DNA of 64,000 bases from Rhizobium sp. BK313 (GTDB lineage Bacteria > Pseudomonadota > Alphaproteobacteria > Rhizobiales > Rhizobiaceae). Positions 36,689-46,501 of this stretch are shown here, piece by piece. Below the pieces are notes generated by a model. That model had not been told where the DNA came from. It was given only the letters and a program-made list of their open reading frames with translations, and did not search any database. The stretch lies in assembly GCF_014193655.1 (NCBI RefSeq), contig NZ_JACHZQ010000001.1:682001-746000 (forward strand). The letters are read 5' to 3'. How positions within the stretch are numbered: position 1 is the stretch's first letter; the number at the start of each line of letters is the position of its first letter. The position numbers and the translations under genes are program-made.

Positions 36689-39181
36689 TCACACCCTCTC
36701 CACAAATCCGTCCAACACCCTTTTCTGCCCCGCTCGATCGAAATCGATCGTCAGCTTGTTCCCCTCGATCTCGCAGACATTGCCGTTGCCAAACTTGATG
36801 TGGAACACGCGGTCGCCTACGGCGAATTTGGAGGGTTCGGCGGAGGTGGATTTGGCCACGAGTTCGCCGTCGATTGTGCGGGTTTTGGGACCGCTTTCGC
36901 CGTAGCCGATGCGTTCGACGGCGTGGCCTGAGCGCGAGCCCCAGTTGTCGCGGGTGGCGTCGGTCTTGTTCGCCTGGGCGCGCTTCCAGCCCGGGGTGGA
37001 ATAAGAGTTGGCGAAGGGGTCTGCCTTGTCGAAGCGCGACTGGCCGTAACCACCTCTGCCGTAACCGCCATAGGATTGCTCCATCTCGGCGACTTCGACG
37101 TGCGTTTCCGGTAATTCGTCGAGGAAGCGCGAGGGGATCGTGGATTGCCAGAGGCCGTGAATGCGGCGATTGGAAACGAACCAGATGTGGCAACGGCGCT
37201 TTGCACGGGTGAGGCCGACATAGGCGAGGCGGCGTTCTTCCTCCAGGCCGGCGCGGCCGCTTTCGTCGAGGGAGCGCTGGTGCGGGAACAGGCCTTCTTC
37301 CCAGCCGGGCAGGAAAACGGTTTCGAATTCCAAGCCCTTGGCGGAGTGCAGCGTCATGATCGAGACGGCGTCCATATCCTCGTTCTGCTCGGCGTCCATA
37401 ACGAGGGCGACGTGTTCGAGGAAGCCGCGCATCGACTCGAAGCTGTCCATCGAGCGGATGAGCTCCTTCAGGTTTTCCAACCGTCCCGGTGCTTCCGCCG
37501 ATTTGTCGTTTTTCCACATGTCGGTATAACCCGACTCCTCGAGGATCTGCTCGGCAAGCTCGGTGTGCGGAGTGTTCTCGAGAAGACCCTGCCAGCGACG
37601 GAAGGATTGCACGACGTCGAACAGTGCCTTGCGCGGCTTCGGCTTCATCTCATCGGTTTCGATGATGTCAGCTGCCGCCGCCAACATCGGAATGTCGCGG
37701 ACGCGGGCATAATCGTGCAATGCGCGCACGGTGGTGTCGCCAAGACCGCGCTTCGGCGTGTTGACGATGCGCTCGAAGGCAAGGTCGTCGGCCGGCTGGC
37801 AGACGAGACGGAAATAAGCCATGGCATCGCGGATTTCGAGGCGCTCGTAGAAGCGCGGGCCGCCGACGACGCGGTAGTTGAGGCCAAGCGTGACGAAGCG
37901 ATCTTCGAACTCGCGCATCTGGAAGGAGGCGCGCACCAGAATCGCCATGTCGTTGAGATTGTGCCTGACACCGCTGGAATCGCCGCGCTGAAGCTGCTCG
38001 ATCTCCTCGCCGATGGCGCGGGCTTCCTCCTCCGAATCCCAGGAGGCATGCACCTGCACCTTGACGTCGTCGGGATCGGAGCGGTCGGTGAACAGCGTCT
38101 TGCCGAGCCGGCCCTCATTATGCGCGATCAGATGCGCGGCGGCACCGAGAATGTGCTCGGTGGAGCGGTAGTTGCGCTCCAGCTTGATCACCTTGGCGCC
38201 GGGAAAATCCTTTTCGAAGCGCAGGATGTTGTCCACTTCCGCGCCGCGCCAGCCATAGATCGACTGGTCGTCATCGCCAACGCAGCAGACATTCTGCAAT
38301 TCGCCCTTTGGCCGCTGCGCCAGCAGACGCAGCCACATATATTGCGCCGTGTTGGTGTCCTGATACTCATCGACGAGGATATAGCGGAAACGCTGGTGGT
38401 ATTCCTTCAATACATCCGGGTTCTGTCGGAACATATTGATCGGATGCAGCAAAAGGTCGCCGAAGTCGCAGGCATTGAGCGTCTTCAGGCGGGCCTGATA
38501 GGCGGTATAGAGTTCGCGGCCCTTGCCGTTGGCGAAGGCGCGGGCATCGCCCTCGGGAATCTCGGCCGGGCTGAGACCCTTGTTCTTCCAGGTATCGATC
38601 ATCCCCGCGAATTGCTTGGCCGGCCAGCGCTTGTCGTCGATGCCCTCTGCCTGGATCAGCTGCTTGATCAGCCGCACGACATCGTCGGTGTCGAGAATGG
38701 TGAAGCTGGAGGCGAGGCCCACCAATTCGGAGTGACGGCGCAGCAGCTTGACGCCGATCGAGTGGAAGGTGCCGAGCCAGGGCATGCCTTCGACGGCGCC
38801 GCCGACGAGCAACGCGATACGTTCCTTCATCTCGCGCGCGGCCTTGTTGGTGAAGGTGACGGCGAGAATTTGCGAGGGGAAAGCGCGGTTCGTGGAAAGG
38901 ATATGGGCGATGCGGGTCGTCAGCACGCGGGTTTTGCCAGTGCCTGCGCCAGCGAGCACGAGAACCGGCCCATCCAACGTCTCGACTGCTTCGGCTTGTT
39001 CCGGATTGAGGCCGGCGAGATAGTCGGGCCGGCGGCCGCTATCACGCGCCGCCATGGCGCGGGCCGCGATGCCGCCGCCTGCGGGGCCGGGTGCGGGCGC
39101 AGGCCGGCGCATCGCCGCATGCGGAGCAAGGTGCTCCGGCTCCTCGTCAAAGAAGGGAATGTCGTCATGTCCGATAGTCAT
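36689..39181 (-). CDS. uvrD: ATP-dependent DNA helicase UvrD/PcrA
   Basis: 830 residues from ATG 39181; an in-frame extension to 39337 lacks similarity. 3'-5' superfamily 1 helicase for excision and mismatch repair. A Pro/Ala-rich N-terminal extension of about 60 residues precedes the Q motif LNPEQAEAV. Motifs visible: Walker A LAGAGTGKTRVL near residues 79-90, VDEYQDTN (II) near 278, DDDQSIYGWRGA (III) near 308, ERNYRST (IV) and VGLTRAKR (VI). The C-terminal end has the PcrA/UvrD tudor-like domain (VGDRVFHIKFGNGNVCEIEG). The start sits 364 bases from the efflux genes. Confidence 0.95.
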   Translation of the reverse strand: MTIGHDDIPFFDEEPEHLAPHAAMRRPAPAPGPAGGGIAARAMAARDSGRRPDYLAGLNPEQAEAVETLDGPVLVLAGAGTGKTRVLTTRIAHILSTNRAFPSQILAVTFTNKAAREMKERIALLVGGAVEGMPWLGTFHSIGVKLLRRHSELVGLASSFTILDTDDVVRLIKQLIQAEGIDDKRWPAKQFAGMIDTWKNKGLSPAEIPEGDARAFANGKGRELYTAYQARLKTLNACDFGDLLLHPINMFRQNPDVLKEYHQRFRYILVDEYQDTNTAQYMWLRLLAQRPKGELQNVCCVGDDDQSIYGWRGAEVDNILRFEKDFPGAKVIKLERNYRSTEHILGAAAHLIAHNEGRLGKTLFTDRSDPDDVKVQVHASWDSEEEARAIGEEIEQLQRGDSSGVRHNLNDMAILVRASFQMREFEDRFVTLGLNYRVVGGPRFYERLEIRDAMAYFRLVCQPADDLAFERIVNTPKRGLGDTTVRALHDYARVRDIPMLAAAADIIETDEMKPKPRKALFDVVQSFRRWQGLLENTPHTELAEQILEESGYTDMWKNDKSAEAPGRLENLKELIRSMDSFESMRGFLEHVALVMDAEQNEDMDAVSIMTLHSAKGLEFETVFLPGWEEGLFPHQRSLDESGRAGLEEERRLAYVGLTRAKRRCHIWFVSNRRIHGLWQSTIPSRFLDELPETHVEVAEMEQSYGGYGRGGYGQSRFDKADPFANSYSTPGWKRAQANKTDATRDNWGSRSGHAVERIGYGESGPKTRTIDGELVAKSTSAEPSKFAVGDRVFHIKFGNGNVCEIEGNKLTIDFDRAGQKRVLDGFVERV

Positions 39182-39545
39182 GCGGCTCAATGTAATGATT
39201 CTGCCCCGAAAGGCAAAAGAAACGGCCGGGAAATAGAACAAAAAGTGCACATTTTTCCGTGCGCAAGCCTTTGAATAATTCACCTCGCGTATTCTGCGGC
39301 CGTTTACTGGCGAGCATCGAAACGTGCCGTTGTTCACGGCAAGATTACAACTTCGTCATAATGCCGTGCAAATCTTGCCGCAGAACGGCAAAAGATCGAT
39401 ATTGCTGAAAATAGGGCGGAATCGTGCGGCATATTGCCACTTCGCCTGTAGCGTGGTCCCGAGAAACGCGAAGGATTCTTGGAGAGACCATGCTGAATTT
39501 ACGACGCGATTTCATCGCCTCTGACAACCCGAGCCGGAGACGTGC
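39182..39545. other. Divergent control region of uvrD and the RND efflux genes
   Basis: 364 bases without a reliable ORF. AT-rich segments at 39235-39300 and 39340-39420 are the likely promoter areas. No regulator gene or operator was recognised here. Confidence 0.35.
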
Positions 39546-40715
39546 ATGACCGCCTGGAAGCAGCTTTTCCTATCTCTCATCGTGCTCGTGGCCGGATGCG
39601 CCGCGGCGTTGATTTTCGTGCCCGGCACGGCCGGATTGCTGACGAAAATCGGCGTTCCTCAGCCATGGGTGGCGGTAGTTGCACCGGCTGACGGCAGAGA
39701 CGAAGCGGGAAAGGGCAATGCCGCTACGCCCGGCAACGGGCGGCATGGCACCAATACGCCGCTGGTGGTGACTGAGGCCGTGGTGAGTGGCGTGGTCAAC
39801 GATCGTCTCAGCGCCATCGGTACCGGCGATGCCATCCGCTCCGTCGTGGTCACGCCGCAGGCGGCGGGCATGATCCGCGAGATCCTCATCAAATCCGGCG
39901 ACCGGGTGAAGCACGGGCAGGTCCTGGCTCGCCTCGACAATGACGAGCAGATCATCGCCCGGGGCCAGGCGGAAGTGGCGCTGAAGAGCGCAGCCGAGAA
40001 ATCGGAGCTCTATCACACCATCAAATCCAGCGTGTCCCGCATGGATGTTTTCGACGCCGAAATCGCCGAACAAGGTGCAAGGCTGGCGCTGCAGTCGGCC
40101 GAGCTGGCGCTGAAGCGTCGGGATATCGTCGCGCCGATCGACGGCATTGTCGGCATTGTGCCCGTCGTCATCGGCGACAACGTCACCACGACGACCAGCA
40201 TCGTCACGCTCGACGACCGCTCCGAAATCCTTGTCGACTACTGGGTACCGGAGCGTTTCGCCAACACGGTCAAGGTCGACCAGCCGGTCGACGCGACATC
40301 GGTGGCTCTGCCGGGGCGACAGTTCTCGGGCGCTGTGGAGGCGGTGGACAACCGGATCGACGGCACCAGCCGGACACTGCGTATCCGCGCTCGTATCGAC
40401 AATGCATCCGACGAGCTACGCGCCGGCATGTCCTTCAATGTCGGCATGCGTTTTGCCGGCGAGACCTATCCTTCCGTCGATCCGCTGTCGGTGCAATGGG
40501 ACGGAGAGGGTTCCTATGTCTGGCGCATCGTCGACGGCAAGTCGTCCAAGGTGCGCGTCAACGTCGTGCAGCGCAATCCGGATGCGGTGCTGGTCAAGGG
40601 CGCTCTCGAGAATGGTGACCTGATCGTCACCGAAGGATTGCAGCGGGTAACCGAGGGCGGTGCGGTGCGCTTTGCCCGTGATGTTGCCGAGGCGGCGGAG
40701 GTCGTCACGCAATGA
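39546..40715 (+). CDS. RND efflux periplasmic adaptor (HlyD/MFP family)
   Basis: 389 residues. An N-terminal membrane segment (LFLSLIVLVAGCAAALIFVPG) contains a Cys but not a clear lipobox position. Then a linker rich in Gly/Asn, and the biotinyl-lipoyl segment IREILIKSGDRVKHGQVLARLDN near residues 110-132. A hairpin, KRRDIVAPIDGIVGIVPVVIGDNV, and a beta-barrel with TLRIRARIDN follow. It bridges the RND pump to an outer membrane channel. CCGGAGACG is the ribosome site. Its stop overlaps the pump start in ATGA. Confidence 0.93.
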   Translation: MTAWKQLFLSLIVLVAGCAAALIFVPGTAGLLTKIGVPQPWVAVVAPADGRDEAGKGNAATPGNGRHGTNTPLVVTEAVVSGVVNDRLSAIGTGDAIRSVVVTPQAAGMIREILIKSGDRVKHGQVLARLDNDEQIIARGQAEVALKSAAEKSELYHTIKSSVSRMDVFDAEIAEQGARLALQSAELALKRRDIVAPIDGIVGIVPVVIGDNVTTTTSIVTLDDRSEILVDYWVPERFANTVKVDQPVDATSVALPGRQFSGAVEAVDNRIDGTSRTLRIRARIDNASDELRAGMSFNVGMRFAGETYPSVDPLSVQWDGEGSYVWRIVDGKSSKVRVNVVQRNPDAVLVKGALENGDLIVTEGLQRVTEGGAVRFARDVAEAAEVVTQ

Positions 40716-43700
40716 TGGGGCATCACAACGACGCTGGCGACGCTGCTGAGGCCGGCACAGGTACCGGCAAACAAACTTTCACCGCTCTCTTCGTGCGCCG
40801 GCCGATCCTGGCGCTGGTTTTCAATACGCTGATGGTCGTTGCCGGCCTTGCCGCCTATTTCGGCGTCGAGGTGCGTGAGCTGCCCGATGTCGACCGTCCC
40901 GTGGTGACCGTGCGGACCATGTTCGATGGCGCCGCGCCGCAGACCGTGGACCAGGAGCTGACCAAGGTTATCGAAGGTGCGGTCGCACGCGTCAGCGGCT
41001 TGAAATCGATGTCTTCGAACTCCTCCTTCGGCCAGAGCCGCGTGACGCTTGAATTCACCACTGCGACCGATCTTTCCGTCGCTGCCAATGATGTTCGCGA
41101 TGCCATCGGCCGTGTCGCAGAGCAGTTGCCCGAGGAAGCGGATGCGCCGCAGATCGTCAAGGCGGATTCGGATTCGCAGCCGATCATGCGCCTTGCCGTC
41201 ACCTCCAGCACGCTGACCATGGACGACTTGACGCAACTGGTCGACAACGAGATCACCGACCGCTTGGCCTCCGTCGATGGTGTTGCCGATGTGGAGCTCT
41301 ACGGCGACCAGGAGAAAATTTTCCGTATCGATGTCGATCAGGCAGCGCTTGCCGGGCGTGGGCTGACAATCGGCGATCTGACGACGGCGCTCGCGACGGC
41401 CGCGCTGGATGTCCCGGCGGGATCGCTGAAGAGCACGCGGCAGGATATCGTCGTGCGCGCGACGGCCGCGCTGCAGACGCCCGAGGATTTCTCACGGCTA
41501 ATCATCAAGGATCGCATCCGGCTGGCCGATGTCGCGACCGTGACGCTCGGCCCCCGTGACGGCACGACAGCGCTGCGCTCCAATGGCGTGCAGGGCGTGG
41601 GCCTTGGTATCATCCGCCAAGCACAGTCGAATACGCTGAACATCTCCAACGGCGTGAAAGCCGTGGTGGCGCAATTGTCGAAATCGCTGCCCGAAGGCAC
41701 CCGCATCGCCATCACCAGCGATGACGCCGTGTTCATCCAGGGGGCGATTCATGAGGTGGTACTGGCGCTGGTGCTGTCGGCGTTGATCGTCACCGTCGTG
41801 ATCTATCTCTTCCTGCGGGACTGGCGCGCGACATTGATCCCGGCCGTCACCATGCCGGTCGCGCTGACGGGCACGCTGGCGGCGCTTTATATGGTCGGTT
41901 TTTCCGTCAATATCCTGACGCTACTGGCGATCGTGCTCGCGACCGGCCTTGTGGTCGACGACGCCATCGTCGTTCTCGAAAACATTGTACGGCGCAGGTC
42001 GGAAAAGATGGGACCGCGGGCGGCCGCCGTTCTTGGCACGCGCGAGGTCTTCTTCGCAGTCATCGCGACGACCGCGACCCTTGCCGCCGTCTTCATTCCG
42101 CTGTCCTTCCTGCCAGGACAGGTGGGCGGCCTGTTCCGTGAGTTCGGCTTCGTGCTCGCCTTCTCCGTCGGTCTGTCGTCGATCGTGGCGCTGACGCTTT
42201 GCCCGATGCTGGCCTCGCGCATGCTGACCAAGGAGATGCGCGAAGATCACGGCATGCTCGGCCGCTTCGGCGAGCTGTTTTCCAGCGTCTATCGCCGCAC
42301 GCTCCGGGCCTGCCTGAATGCGCCGCTGGTGGTCATGGTCTTCTGCGCGATCTTTTCCGCCGCCGCGGTCCTCGCTTTCATGGGCGTCAAGAGCGAGCTG
42401 ACGCCGAATGAGGACCGTGCCATGGTGATGCTGAGATTGACCACGCCGCAAGGCGCGAGCCTCGACTACACCAAGGATCAGTTGCAGCGTGTCGAGGAGA
42501 ATCTGCAGCCATTGATGGATAGCGGCGACATCCGCAACGTCTATGCGATCTCCGGCCAGAATGGGCAGATGAACAGCGGCTTCATGGTATTGACGCTCGC
42601 GCCCTGGAGCGACCGCCATCGCACGCAGACTGAAATTGTCGCCGATATCAACAGGGCAATGGCCCAGGTGCCTGCGCTGCGCGGCAATGTCATCCAATCG
42701 AACAGCCTGCGCATCCGTGGTGCCGGCAGTGGCGTGCAAATGGCACTGACCGGCAATGACCACGAGGCGCTGACGCAAGCGGCCCTGAAGCTGGTGCAGG
42801 CGCTGGACGCCACCGGGCAGTTCGATACGCCACGGTTGAACAACGAACCGACGCAGGCGCAGGTCTCCGTCGCGATCGACCGTGAGCGCGCCTCCGATCT
42901 CGGTGTCGATATCACCGGCCTGTCGACGGCGCTGCAATCGCTGCTCGAAGGGCGCTCCGTCGTCGATGTCTTTGTCGCCGGCGAGGCCTATCCGGTGCTT
43001 CTGACTTCGACCATGCGGCCGATCGACGATCCGACCGATCTCGAAAACGTTTTCCTGAAGACTGGTGACGGCAAGATCGTACCGATGTCCGTCATCGCCA
43101 GCCTGAAGGAGGGGGCGGTCGCGCCGCAGCTCACCCGCGAGCAACAGCTTGCTTCCGTCGCTATCACCGCCGGCCTGAAGCCCGGCATGTCGCTCGGCCA
43201 GGCGGTCGAGCAGGTGACGGCGATCGCCGCGCCGCTCTTGCCGCCCGGTGCACGGTTGATCCCTCTCGCGGAGGCAGCGACGCTGGAGGAGAATTCCAGC
43301 GGCATGGCGCTGACCTTCGGCTTTGCCATCGTCATCATCTTCCTGGTGCTTGCCGCACAGTTCGAAAGCGTGCTGTCGTCATTGATCATCATGTCGACGG
43401 TGCCGCTCGGCCTTGCCTGCGCCGTGTTCGCGCTCGTCATCACGGGTTCCAGCCTCAACATCTACAGCCAGATCGGGCTCGTGCTGCTTGTCGGCGTGAT
43501 GGCAAAGAACGGCATCCTGATCGTGGAGTTCGCCAATCAATTGCGTGACAAGGGCGAGAGCGTGCGCGCGGCAATCGAAAAAGCCTGTGCGCTGCGTCTG
43601 CGCCCGGTGATGATGACGATGATCGCCACCATTCTCGGCGGCGTGCCCTTGGTATTCGCCCACGGGGCGGGCGCGGAAGCGCGAATCGCGCTCGGTTGGG

Positions 43701-43876
43701 TGATCGTTGGCGGCCTTGGTTTTGCGACCTTGGTGACGCTTTACATCACACCCGTCGCCTATCTCCTGATCGCCCGCTTCGCCAAGCCGCAGGCGCATGA
43801 GGAGCTGCGCCTGCACGAGGAGATGTCGGAAGCGGCGTTGCGCGCAAAGGTGACCAAGCTCAGGGCGGCGGAGTAA
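40712..43876 (+). CDS. RND family multidrug efflux transporter
   Basis: 1054 residues, the usual length for an HAE1 pump, with twelve membrane segments and two large periplasmic loops. It exports hydrophobic compounds using the proton gradient. The first segment follows FTALFVRRPILALVFNTLMVVAGLAAYFG. The proton relay is visible in TM4: LATGLVVDDAIVVLENIVRRRSE near residues 409-431. The second half shows IGLVLLVGVMAKNGILIVEFANQLR near 922-946. No TolC-like gene is in this operon, so it must use a channel encoded elsewhere. It shares an ATGA junction with the adaptor gene. Confidence 0.94.
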   Translation: MMGHHNDAGDAAEAGTGTGKQTFTALFVRRPILALVFNTLMVVAGLAAYFGVEVRELPDVDRPVVTVRTMFDGAAPQTVDQELTKVIEGAVARVSGLKSMSSNSSFGQSRVTLEFTTATDLSVAANDVRDAIGRVAEQLPEEADAPQIVKADSDSQPIMRLAVTSSTLTMDDLTQLVDNEITDRLASVDGVADVELYGDQEKIFRIDVDQAALAGRGLTIGDLTTALATAALDVPAGSLKSTRQDIVVRATAALQTPEDFSRLIIKDRIRLADVATVTLGPRDGTTALRSNGVQGVGLGIIRQAQSNTLNISNGVKAVVAQLSKSLPEGTRIAITSDDAVFIQGAIHEVVLALVLSALIVTVVIYLFLRDWRATLIPAVTMPVALTGTLAALYMVGFSVNILTLLAIVLATGLVVDDAIVVLENIVRRRSEKMGPRAAAVLGTREVFFAVIATTATLAAVFIPLSFLPGQVGGLFREFGFVLAFSVGLSSIVALTLCPMLASRMLTKEMREDHGMLGRFGELFSSVYRRTLRACLNAPLVVMVFCAIFSAAAVLAFMGVKSELTPNEDRAMVMLRLTTPQGASLDYTKDQLQRVEENLQPLMDSGDIRNVYAISGQNGQMNSGFMVLTLAPWSDRHRTQTEIVADINRAMAQVPALRGNVIQSNSLRIRGAGSGVQMALTGNDHEALTQAALKLVQALDATGQFDTPRLNNEPTQAQVSVAIDRERASDLGVDITGLSTALQSLLEGRSVVDVFVAGEAYPVLLTSTMRPIDDPTDLENVFLKTGDGKIVPMSVIASLKEGAVAPQLTREQQLASVAITAGLKPGMSLGQAVEQVTAIAAPLLPPGARLIPLAEAATLEENSSGMALTFGFAIVIIFLVLAAQFESVLSSLIIMSTVPLGLACAVFALVITGSSLNIYSQIGLVLLVGVMAKNGILIVEFANQLRDKGESVRAAIEKACALRLRPVMMTMIATILGGVPLVFAHGAGAEARIALGWVIVGGLGFATLVTLYITPVAYLLIARFAKPQAHEELRLHEEMSEAALRAKVTKLRAAE

Positions 43877-43913
43877 CCGCGATCTCAACAAGACGGGTCA
43901 TTTCCGGGTCGAT

Positions 43914-43956
43914 GGGCGATTTATGGTAAATCGCCCGTTTCGATTATCCCTTTTTT
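43914..43956 (+). terminator. Terminator after the RND pump
   Basis: GGGCGATTTA (43914-43923) and TAAATCGCCC (43927-43936) form a perfect 10-bp stem with a 3-base loop. GTTT follows, and a run of six T lies about 15 bases on. Confidence 0.8.
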
Positions 43957-44124
43957 AAGCATGATTGCTAATCATAGGTGCCTGTAACCGCTGGAGTTCA
44001 GGCGCTGTTTTTGCCGGGCTCAACGTTCGCCGACTTGGTCGGCCCGCGCGCATGAAAGCTCGCGGCATGGTTCCAATGTCTCCTTGTGCTTGTTGCGTAT
44101 TGTTGTGTCCGGAGTCCATGTGCC

Positions 44125-45138
44125 GTGAGTATTTTTTCGACCTTCATCAGGGTTAGTTCCCCTGTCACCACCGCCCTTGAAGTCCTTAGAAACACCCAGT
44201 CAAATCTGAGTGTCGCACAGCGTCAGATGTCATCCGGTCTGCGTGTGCAGAGCGCCAAGGATGACGCTACCTATTGGACAATCTCGACATTGACACGCAC
44301 CGATATCGGCGCTGTCTCGGCAGTGCAGGATGCGCTCGGGCTTGCATCCGCCACGGTCAGTACCGCCTCCACGGGCATCAACAGCGCAATCGATATCGTG
44401 ACTGAGATCAGGTCGAAATTGGTGACCGCCTATGAAGGCAGCGTCGACAAGACCAAACTCAACGACGAGATCACCGAGCTCAAGGACCAGCTCCGCAGCG
44501 TCGGCGAGTCGGCGAGCTTCAATGGCGTTAATTGGGTGATGCTCCAGGATGGTGACGATCCGACCGAGCCACATCAGATTCCCGGCTCCTTCATCCGTCA
44601 TACCGATGGCACGGTTTCGGTCGGCATGCTGAACTACGAAGGCGTCAGCTCGACCAGCGGTCCTATCGTATCGACGGATGCAAGATACCTGATCGACGAT
44701 CAATCAAGCGGCACCGGCGGTTATGGTGTGCTCACCTCCACTGCCTTTGCAACGGAAGCGGGGGCAGCCAAGAACTATGTGCTGATCGGCAGCAAGAACG
44801 GCGACACGAGCGGGCAGGTAGAGATTTCGCTCGACGCCAATACGACACAGGGCGATTTGGTGGATATGGTCAATACCGTCACCGCGATGCTGCATCAAAT
44901 GAACACGATAGGATCGGCCTTCGGCTCGTTGGAGACGCGTGTCACCCTGCAAAACCAATTCGCCAGCAATCTCAGCGATTCGCTCACCAGCGGCGTCGGC
45001 AAGCTGGTCGATGCCGACATGGAGAAGCAATCAAGCAGGGTATTGGCGCTGCAGACCCAGCAGCAATTGGGGTTGCAATCGCTGTCGATTGCCAATGCAA
45101 GCTACGACACCGTCAGACAGCTTTTCCAGAACCTCTGA
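44125..45138 (+). CDS. Orphan flagellin with a divergent N-terminus
   Basis: 337 residues from GTG 44125 (GGAG ten bases ahead; GTG 44086 is an alternative). Flagellin_N is clear from LEVLRNTQSNLSVAQRQMSSGLRVQSAKDDATYW onwards. The C-terminal flagellin domain ends with VLALQTQQQLGLQSLSIANA and YDTVRQLFQNL. The usual rhizobial start (MTSI..N..AMAAL) is replaced by SIFSTFIRVSSPVTTA. No flagellar assembly, motor or regulator gene is within the window. It may be a minor filament subunit or a decaying copy; the intact ends favour function. Confidence 0.82.
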   Translation: MSIFSTFIRVSSPVTTALEVLRNTQSNLSVAQRQMSSGLRVQSAKDDATYWTISTLTRTDIGAVSAVQDALGLASATVSTASTGINSAIDIVTEIRSKLVTAYEGSVDKTKLNDEITELKDQLRSVGESASFNGVNWVMLQDGDDPTEPHQIPGSFIRHTDGTVSVGMLNYEGVSSTSGPIVSTDARYLIDDQSSGTGGYGVLTSTAFATEAGAAKNYVLIGSKNGDTSGQVEISLDANTTQGDLVDMVNTVTAMLHQMNTIGSAFGSLETRVTLQNQFASNLSDSLTSGVGKLVDADMEKQSSRVLALQTQQQLGLQSLSIANASYDTVRQLFQNL

Positions 45139-45340
45139 TCGCGCAGAGCCTGGATTTCAAGGGAAATAGGCAGAGGTCGGCAGAGCGCATCCCATTTCCT
45201 CGACGCCGTCGGTCTCGGGGAAAGCACTCCGGAGCAATGGCTGGGCAGCTCGCCAGCAGGTGCGCGAAAATTGCGCTTCATCATATTGCCGCAATGCTTC
45301 ATATCTGCTGCGGACCATCGAACCGGAGAGCGACGATTCC
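45139..45340 (+). other. Gene-free gap before the OmpA lipoprotein gene
   Basis: 202 bases with no ORF that looks coding. It presumably carries the promoter of the lipoprotein gene. Nothing more was recognised. Confidence 0.3.
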
Positions 45341-46009
45341 ATGATCAAGAAATTTGCCATCCTTGCCATCTCGGCAGCCTTTCTCAATGCATGCACGACG
45401 ACCGACCCTTATACGGGTGAGCAGAAGGTGTCCAACACGGCGGGAGGTGCCGCGATCGGCGCCGGCGTCGGTGCGGTTGCCGGCCTTCTCATCGGCCATT
45501 CGCCGGCCTCGCGTCGCAATGCTGCGCTGATCGGCGCCGGCGTCGGTGCGCTCGCAGGTGCCGGTATCGGCAACTACATGGACCAGCAGGAGTCCGAGCT
45601 GCGTGCCCAGCTCCAAGGCACCGGCGTTTCCGTGACACGCGTCGGCGATCGCATCATTCTCAACATGCCTTCGGCGATCACCTTCGATATCGACAGGGAT
45701 GCGGTCAAGCCGGAGTTCTATCCGACTCTGAATTCGGTTGCGATCGTATTGCGTAAGTTCAATCGCACGCTGATCGACGTCAACGGCCATACGGACTCGA
45801 CCGGCAGCCTGCAGCATAATCAGGATCTGTCCGAGCGCCGCGCCGATTCGGTTGCCGCTTATCTTTCGAGCCAGGGCATCGACCAGCGTCGCGTCTCCGC
45901 CGTTGGCTTCGGACCGACGCAGCCGGTCGCCACCAACGCGACGGAAGCAGGCCGCGCCCAGAATCGCCGTGTCGAAATCCAGATCGCGCCGATCACCCAG
46001 AACGGCTGA
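45341..46009 (+). CDS. OmpA family lipoprotein (Pal/YiaD-like)
   Basis: 222 residues from ATG 45341, with GGAGAG ahead. The signal peptide MIKKFAILAISAAFLNAC ends in a lipobox, LNAC, so the mature protein begins with an acylated Cys. Two glycine-zipper segments (AAIGAGVGAVAGLLIG and LIGAGVGALAGAGIG near residues 37-77) may insert in membrane. The C-terminal OmpA domain binds peptidoglycan: ITFDIDRDAVKP near 108-119, VNGHTDSTGS near 146-155 and RRVEIQI at the end. It tethers outer membrane to wall. Confidence 0.92.
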   Translation: MIKKFAILAISAAFLNACTTTDPYTGEQKVSNTAGGAAIGAGVGAVAGLLIGHSPASRRNAALIGAGVGALAGAGIGNYMDQQESELRAQLQGTGVSVTRVGDRIILNMPSAITFDIDRDAVKPEFYPTLNSVAIVLRKFNRTLIDVNGHTDSTGSLQHNQDLSERRADSVAAYLSSQGIDQRRVSAVGFGPTQPVATNATEAGRAQNRRVEIQIAPITQNG

Positions 46010-46033
46010 CGTGACATCGATATTCAAACAAAG

Positions 46034-46066
46034 ACGGCCGGGCTTGATGACCCGGCCGTTTTGTTT
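46034..46066. terminator. Terminator between the OmpA lipoprotein and DUF2000 genes
   Basis: ACGGCCGGG (46034-46042), 8-base loop, CCCGGCCGT (46051-46059), followed by TTTGTTT. It lies between converging stops and has A-rich sequence on its left as well. Confidence 0.85.
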
Positions 46067-46079
46067 GACTGCAGTTCAT

Positions 46080-46487
46080 TCACGAATGCATCGTTGCGCC
46101 CTTGGTGATCTTGTCGACGATCTTCTTGTCGGCGCGCAACGCGATGCCGACCACCTTGGCGTCTTCGGGAGTAAATTCGGAGAAGACGGCGCGATTGGCA
46201 ACGTCATGGCCGGTCGAGAACATTTCCTCGATAAAGATTGACGAGGTGACGCCGCGTTCCAGGGAGCGGCGATGGATCGTGGCGATCGTCGCTTCGTCGG
46301 CGGATAGAACGATCATCGGTTGGATCGACAGCGCGTTGTACGTGTTGCCGGCGCGATCACGATAGGGTTCGCCGATGATATCAGGAAACTGACCGACAAT
46401 GCCGGTGGACAGGAAGGCAGTCACATTCAGTTTTTGCCAGGATTGAAGATTGCTTCGCAGAACGATCGCGATTTTGGTATTGAACAT
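46080..46487 (-). CDS. DUF2000 family protein
   Basis: 135 residues. KIAIVLRSNLQSWQKLNVTAFLSTGIVG near the N-terminus and the middle ALSIQPMIVLSADEATI are typical of DUF2000, a small cytoplasmic family of unknown function related to peptidyl-tRNA hydrolase-like folds. It is divergent from, and almost abuts, the AraC gene, a pairing consistent with AraC regulating it. Confidence 0.85.
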   Translation of the reverse strand: MFNTKIAIVLRSNLQSWQKLNVTAFLSTGIVGQFPDIIGEPYRDRAGNTYNALSIQPMIVLSADEATIATIHRRSLERGVTSSIFIEEMFSTGHDVANRAVFSEFTPEDAKVVGIALRADKKIVDKITKGATMHS

Positions 46488-46501
46488 TGATTGTCTCTCT
46501 T

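Noticed and set aside
36618..37517. Minus-strand ORF of 299 codons at the 3' end of uvrD
   Set aside because: It is a different frame of uvrD with Arg/Pro-rich composition and no independent start signal.
37145..39274. Plus-strand ORF of 709 codons opposite uvrD
   Set aside because: Complete overlap with all helicase motifs on the other strand; composition is that of a shadow frame.
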